From Actinomycetota bacterium (GTDB lineage: Bacteria; Actinomycetota; Acidimicrobiia; Acidimicrobiales; Microtrichaceae), in NCBI GenBank assembly GCA_005777415.1, contig SXMI01000160.1, forward strand, positions 1 to 37,495: a stretch of DNA of 37,495 nucleotides. The letters run 5' to 3'. Positions 33,183 to 37,495 of this stretch are shown here, piece by piece (the stretch's first letter is position 1; every line of letters starts with the position of its first letter). Under the pieces are notes generated by a model. That model was not told where the DNA came from, ran no database searches, and saw only the letters and a program-made list of their open reading frames with translations. The translations under genes were made by a program, and so were the position numbers.

Positions 33183-35777
33183 TCAGCCGGCGCGCAGTCG
33201 TTCCGCGACCATCACCGACACCCACATCCGCTCGAGGTGCTGGTCGACGGTGCGGGCCGTCGCCTCGGGGCGGTGCTCGACCAGGAAGGCCCCGATCCGC
33301 CCGGCCAGCGCCCGGTCCGTGCACCGGGTGACCCCCTCGAGCATCCGGGCGAGTCCGCTCGCCGAGCACCCGGCTGTGACCTCGGGCCACCTCGACTCGA
33401 CCTGGTCCCAGACGAGGGACCCCAGGGTCGGGTGCTGCAACGCGCGGCGCAGCAGGTAGGGCCGGTCCTGGGCCCGGACCTCGGCGAGCGCCAGGTCCAG
33501 CGTCCGCCGGAGATCGTCAGGTTCGGGCGTGTCGGCCAGGTGGTGCAGGTACCGGATCTGGTCCTGCGGGTTGTCGGCGGTCCGCCACCGCCGTTCGATC
33601 TCCCGGTGCTCGGTGGGCGTGGCCATCCGGGCGACCACGGCGAGGGTCGCCGACCGCAGCGCCGCGTCGCCGACACCGAGCTCGAACCTCCGCCGGGCGT
33701 CGGCCCGGATCTCCGGGTCGGCCCCGGTCCCACCCGCCAGGGCGACGGCGACGGCACGAACGGTCCGCACCCGTTCCTCGTCGGGCTCGGTGCCCTCCGG
33801 TGTGGCCCGGGCGATCGCCTCGAGCCGATCCCGGGACAGGCGTCCGGCCAGGTCGGCGGTCCGCCGGGCCAGTTCCGGCCCCGCCAGCCGGTCCAGGTCC
33901 TCCAGGATGCCCGCCACCCGTCGCCAGACGGACGGGTCGTCGGAGCGCGGCGCAACCTCCGCCACCAGGTCGAGCAGATGGTCCGCGGAGGTGTGCCCGG
34001 CGAGCAGGCCGGCCCAGGCGTCGTCGAGCAGCACGAAGCGTTCGAGCGCAGGTCGGTCCGCACTCGCCAGACGCAGCGCCGCGTCCGGTTCCATCCGGGT
34101 CCGGAGGAAGCCGTCGCCACCGGTGTTCGGCTGCACCCACTCGGGCCGGCCGCCGAGGTCGAGCTCGGCCGGTTCCTCGAGCAGGACCCGGTCGGTTCGC
34201 ACGACGCCCCCGACCGAGCTGGTCACCACCAGCGGTACGGGCCAGGGCGGGTCGTCGGCGGTGCTCGTCGGCCCGGCCGTGGCCCGCCGCTGGTCCAGCC
34301 GGACGCCCCGGTCGGTGGGCTCGACGAGCACCTCGGGGTGCCCGCCCCGGAACACCCAGGCGTCCATGGTGCGCCGGACCGGCTCGCCGGTCGCGGTCTC
34401 GAGTGCGTCCCACAGGTCCGTGGTCTCGGTCGTGGCGAACGCGTGCTGTGCCAGGTACGAGCGGATGCCGTCACGGAACCGCTCAGGGCCCAGGTACCGC
34501 TCGAGCATCCTGACGACCGAGGCACCCTTCTCGTAGGTGAGGACGTCGAACATGGCCTCGGCGTCGGCGGGTGTGAGCACCGGGTACTCGATCGGGCGGG
34601 TGCTCGGCAGCGAGTCGGTGTCGAACGCCGCGGCGCGCAGCAGGCCGAACCCGGTCCAGCAGTCCCAGTCGGGGCGGAACGAGTCGCTGGCGGTCACCTC
34701 CATGAACGGGGCGACCGCCTCGTTGAGCCACAGCCCGTTCCACCACCGCATCGTGACCAGATCGCCGAACCACATGTGGGCCAGCTCGTGGTTGATCACG
34801 TCGGCCACCCGCTGCAGGTCGGCCGGTGTGGCCTCGTCCGGGTCGACGAGCAACAGCACCTCCCGGAACGTCACGCACCCCAGGTTCTCCATGGCGCCGA
34901 AGGCGAAGTCCGGTACCGCGACGAGGTCCAGCTTGTCGCCCGGGTACGCGAGCCCGTAGTAGTCCTCGAGGAAGTCGATCGCCGCGGCCGCGACCCGGAA
35001 GGCGAACCCGCAGAGGTGGCCCTGGCCCGGCCGGTGCACGAGCCGGATCGGCACCCGGCTGCGGCGCCGGACGTCAGGGGGCAGCTCGGTGACCTCGAGC
35101 GGCCCGACGACGATCGCCACCAGGTAGGTCGACAGCACCATGGTCCGGGCGAAGTCCACCCGCACCCGGCCGTCGGTCAGTGCGGTCCGGCCGGTCTCGG
35201 CGGCGTTCGACACGACGAGGTGGGACGCGTCGGCGACGACCGAGACGGAGAAGGTGGCCTTCAGCGCCGGCTCGTCGAAGCAGGGGAACGCCCGGCGGGC
35301 GTGGGTGGACTCGAACTGGGTGACCGCCAGGGAGCGGACGCGCTCCTCACCGTGGTCGTCCACCTCGGTGTAGGTCGAGCGGTACAGGCCCACGAGCTCG
35401 TTCGACAGCGTGCCGCGCCACTCGAGCTGGAGGGTGACCGGACCGGCCCCGATCGGCGACCCGGTGCCGACGACGATCTGCTCGTCGTCGGGGTGGGCCG
35501 TCACCGTGGCGGCCGTCGGACCCTCCAGGGGCGAACGGACCGTGGCCGAGACGACCTCCAGGTCGATGGCGTGCAGCCGCAGCGCGTCGACCGCGGTGCC
35601 GAGGACCAGGGTGATCTCGACCGTTCCGCCGGTGGTGCCCCGCTCCACGTCGATGTCGAGCAGCAGGTCGTAGTGGACCGGCCGGACCGCCGGGTCGAGA
35701 CGCAGGGGGAGCTGGTCGGGTCCCGCTCCGGAGGAGGTGTCGGCCTGCTCGGGCGGTGCGGTGTCCTCGGGCTCCAC
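33183..35777 (-). CDS. pepN: M1-family aminopeptidase N
   Basis: GAMENLGCVTFRE, HELAHMWFGDLVTMRWWNGLWLNEAVAPFME (HEXXH-X18-E), ERAP1-like C-terminus. GTG start at 35777 preferred over the ORF-track start at 36038. Confidence 0.93.
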   Translation of the reverse strand: MEPEDTAPPEQADTSSGAGPDQLPLRLDPAVRPVHYDLLLDIDVERGTTGGTVEITLVLGTAVDALRLHAIDLEVVSATVRSPLEGPTAATVTAHPDDEQIVVGTGSPIGAGPVTLQLEWRGTLSNELVGLYRSTYTEVDDHGEERVRSLAVTQFESTHARRAFPCFDEPALKATFSVSVVADASHLVVSNAAETGRTALTDGRVRVDFARTMVLSTYLVAIVVGPLEVTELPPDVRRRSRVPIRLVHRPGQGHLCGFAFRVAAAAIDFLEDYYGLAYPGDKLDLVAVPDFAFGAMENLGCVTFREVLLLVDPDEATPADLQRVADVINHELAHMWFGDLVTMRWWNGLWLNEAVAPFMEVTASDSFRPDWDCWTGFGLLRAAAFDTDSLPSTRPIEYPVLTPADAEAMFDVLTYEKGASVVRMLERYLGPERFRDGIRSYLAQHAFATTETTDLWDALETATGEPVRRTMDAWVFRGGHPEVLVEPTDRGVRLDQRRATAGPTSTADDPPWPVPLVVTSSVGGVVRTDRVLLEEPAELDLGGRPEWVQPNTGGDGFLRTRMEPDAALRLASADRPALERFVLLDDAWAGLLAGHTSADHLLDLVAEVAPRSDDPSVWRRVAGILEDLDRLAGPELARRTADLAGRLSRDRLEAIARATPEGTEPDEERVRTVRAVAVALAGGTGADPEIRADARRRFELGVGDAALRSATLAVVARMATPTEHREIERRWRTADNPQDQIRYLHHLADTPEPDDLRRTLDLALAEVRAQDRPYLLRRALQHPTLGSLVWDQVESRWPEVTAGCSASGLARMLEGVTRCTDRALAGRIGAFLVEHRPEATARTVDQHLERMWVSVMVAERLRAG

Positions 35778-35868
35778 GTCGGCCGGTTCCTCTCGGTGGT
35801 GGTCGCCCGGCAGCGTAGCGACGCCGCGCGACCTGTCGGCTCCGTCCGGTTCGCTCCGTCCGGTCCGG

Positions 35869-35874
35869 TACCCT
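35869..35874 (+). promoter_or_regulatory. Candidate -10 (TACCCT), leaderless promoter for enoyl-CoA hydratase
   Basis: TACCCT, 6 nt, then GTG 35881. Confidence 0.45.
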
Positions 35875-35880
35875 GCCGGC

Positions 35881-36723
35881 GTGTCCGACTGCTTCGACCT
35901 CACCGTCTCCGACCACGTCGCCCACCTGCGGCTGAACCGACCCGACGAGCTCAACACGATGGTCCCCGAGTTCTGGGGTGAGCTCCCGCGGATCGTCCGG
36001 GACCTCGACGCCCGGGCCGCGGCCAGGGTGCTCGTCATCTCGTCGACCGGTCGTCACTTCAGCGCCGGTATGGACCTGTCGGTGTTCACCGGTGGGTCGG
36101 GGATCGGCGGCGGCAGCGGGGTCCAGGAGGCCGGCCGCCAGCGCGCGCACGTCTGGATGCTGGTCCAGCACCTCCAGGACTCCTTCACGGCGCTCGAGGC
36201 CTCCCGCATGCCGGTGCTCGCCGCCGTCCAGGGCGGCTGCATCGGCGGGGCGGTCGACATGGTCACCGCCGCCGACGCCCGCTACTGCACCGAGGACGCG
36301 TTCTTCTGCGTCCAGGAGATCAACATCGGGATGACCGCCGACGTGGGCACCCTCCAGCGGCTCCCCAAGCTCATCCCCGAGGGCATCGCCCGTGAGCTCG
36401 CCTACACCGGCGACCGGATGCCCGCCGACCGGGCGCTCGCCTGCGGGTTGGTCAACCGGGTCTACCCCGACCACGCAGCGATGCTCGACGACGTGCTGGC
36501 GATCGCCGATCGGATCGCCCGGCACTCGCCGCTGGCGATCTGGGGCACGAAGGAGATGCTCAACTACACCCGCGACCACTCGGTCGCCGACTCGCTGCGC
36601 TACATGGCCGGCTGGCAGTCCGGCATGTTCCAGCCCGGCGACATGGTCGAGGAGTTCTCGGCGAAGGCCGAGGGGCGGGACCCGGTCTTCGAGGAGCTCC
36701 CCGCCCGTCCCGACGACCTCTGA
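35881..36723 (+). CDS. Enoyl-CoA hydratase/isomerase family protein
   Basis: VAHLRLNRPDELNTM...GRHFSAGMDLSVF...AVQGGCIGGAVDMVTAADARYCTEDAFFCVQEINIGMTADVG. Confidence 0.92.
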   Translation: MSDCFDLTVSDHVAHLRLNRPDELNTMVPEFWGELPRIVRDLDARAAARVLVISSTGRHFSAGMDLSVFTGGSGIGGGSGVQEAGRQRAHVWMLVQHLQDSFTALEASRMPVLAAVQGGCIGGAVDMVTAADARYCTEDAFFCVQEINIGMTADVGTLQRLPKLIPEGIARELAYTGDRMPADRALACGLVNRVYPDHAAMLDDVLAIADRIARHSPLAIWGTKEMLNYTRDHSVADSLRYMAGWQSGMFQPGDMVEEFSAKAEGRDPVFEELPARPDDL

Positions 36724-36768
36724 GCGGCCGGCGGTCCGATCGACGGTCCGGCGCCCCCGGCCGGGTGG

Positions 36769-37495
36769 TCAGGCCTGGGACCGACCCCGCTCGACCACGG
36801 CCCGCCGACGGTCGTCGAAGTCGCCGGTGTCGCGGGCGCTGAGCCACTCGGCGCTGCGCTGCTGCTCGAGGTCCAGGGCCTCGCCGGCGGTGAGCAGCGC
36901 CCCCTCCCGGTAGGTGGCCACGAGCTGGGCGACCCCGGCGGGGTCGTTGCTCGCCACGTCCTCGGCCAGACCCCGTGCCCTGGCCAGCAGGTCGTCGTGG
37001 GCGACCACGTGGTTGACCAGCCCCCACTCGAGCGCGGTGGCGGCGTCCAGGAAGTTGCCGGTGGTCGACATCTCCAGGGCCCGGCGGAGCCCGACCGCCT
37101 GGGGGAGCAGCACCGTCATGCCCCAGCCGGGCATGATCCCGACCCGGGCGTGGGTGTCGGCGAACCGGGCCCGCTCCGAGGCGACGAGGAAGTCGCAGGC
37201 CAGGGCCAGGTCCAGCCCACCGGTCACGGCGACGCCGTTGACGGCGCCGATCACGGGCGTGCGCATCCGCGGGAACGGTCGGCGGAAGTCGCTCGACCCG
37301 CCGAAGCCGGCACCGAGCGAGTCCGGTGCGGCCGAGAGCTCGACCAGGTCCAACCCGGCGCAGAACGCCGGATCCGAACCCGTCAGCACCACCGCCCGGA
37401 CCGACTCGTCCGCGTCGAGCTCCGACATCGTGCGGTGGAGCGCCTCACGCAGGGCGGCGTTCAGGGCGTTGCGGGCCTGCGGTCGGTCCAGCGTG
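36769..37495 (-). CDS. Enoyl-CoA hydratase family protein (5' end beyond window)
   Basis: Frame stays open to the window edge: TLDRPQARNALNAALREALHRTMSELDADESVRAVVLTGSDPAFCAGLDLVEL...AVNGVAVTGGLDLALACDFLVAS. Confidence 0.92.
   Translation of the reverse strand, partial: TLDRPQARNALNAALREALHRTMSELDADESVRAVVLTGSDPAFCAGLDLVELSAAPDSLGAGFGGSSDFRRPFPRMRTPVIGAVNGVAVTGGLDLALACDFLVASERARFADTHARVGIMPGWGMTVLLPQAVGLRRALEMSTTGNFLDAATALEWGLVNHVVAHDDLLARARGLAEDVASNDPAGVAQLVATYREGALLTAGEALDLEQQRSAEWLSARDTGDFDDRRRAVVERGRSQA

Noticed and set aside
32253-35981. 1242-aa plus-strand ORF antisense to the aminopeptidase N gene
   Set aside because: Arg/Gly/Pro/Val-rich low-complexity translation typical of shadow frames in high-GC DNA. 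The opposite strand encodes a convincing M1 peptidase.
1-37495. tRNA/rRNA genes, transposases, integrases, phage genes
   Set aside because: None recognised in the translations or sequence on reading; no covariance-model scan could be run.

Overview
GC-rich bacterial chromosomal segment, probably Actinomycetota (Acidimicrobiia-like by codon usage and gene content; inference only). The left half (about 0.05-15.8 kb) is a mycofactocin (MFT) locus. It holds mftA (53 aa, ending IDGMCGVY), mftB, mftC, two FadH/OYE-type flavoenzymes, an embedded ETF-alpha/FixC/FixX/ETF-beta module, mftE, an SDR with the mycofactocin-type insertion, and mftF. Divergent from mftA is an NDMA-dependent-type Zn alcohol dehydrogenase whose 3' end overlaps a MoxR-type AAA ATPase, followed by a VWA protein. 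No mftD, mftG or mftR is visible. Next come a secreted beta-propeller/B-lectin protein, a DUF4190-type protein with Cys-containing repeats, and a FABP/nitrobindin-like protein. The block from 19.5 to 24.8 kb looks like a sterol/steroid catabolism locus: two DUF35 OB-fold proteins, two SCP2-thiolase-like proteins lacking classical catalytic residues, a membrane protein, and a KshA-like Rieske oxygenase. It is bracketed by two near-identical KstR-type operators (TGGAACcTGTTCTA and TGGAACgTGTTCTA). The remainder is a lipoprotein with an in-frame duplicated hairpin repeat, a histidine phosphatase, a beta-lactamase-fold hydrolase, an SDR, an MFS transporter, a 3Fe-4S-type ferredoxin plus reductase, a YhhN protein, an M20 amidohydrolase, an M1 aminopeptidase and two enoyl-CoA hydratases. 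No rRNA, tRNA, CRISPR or transposase was recognised. All family calls are by eye from the translations; no search was run.
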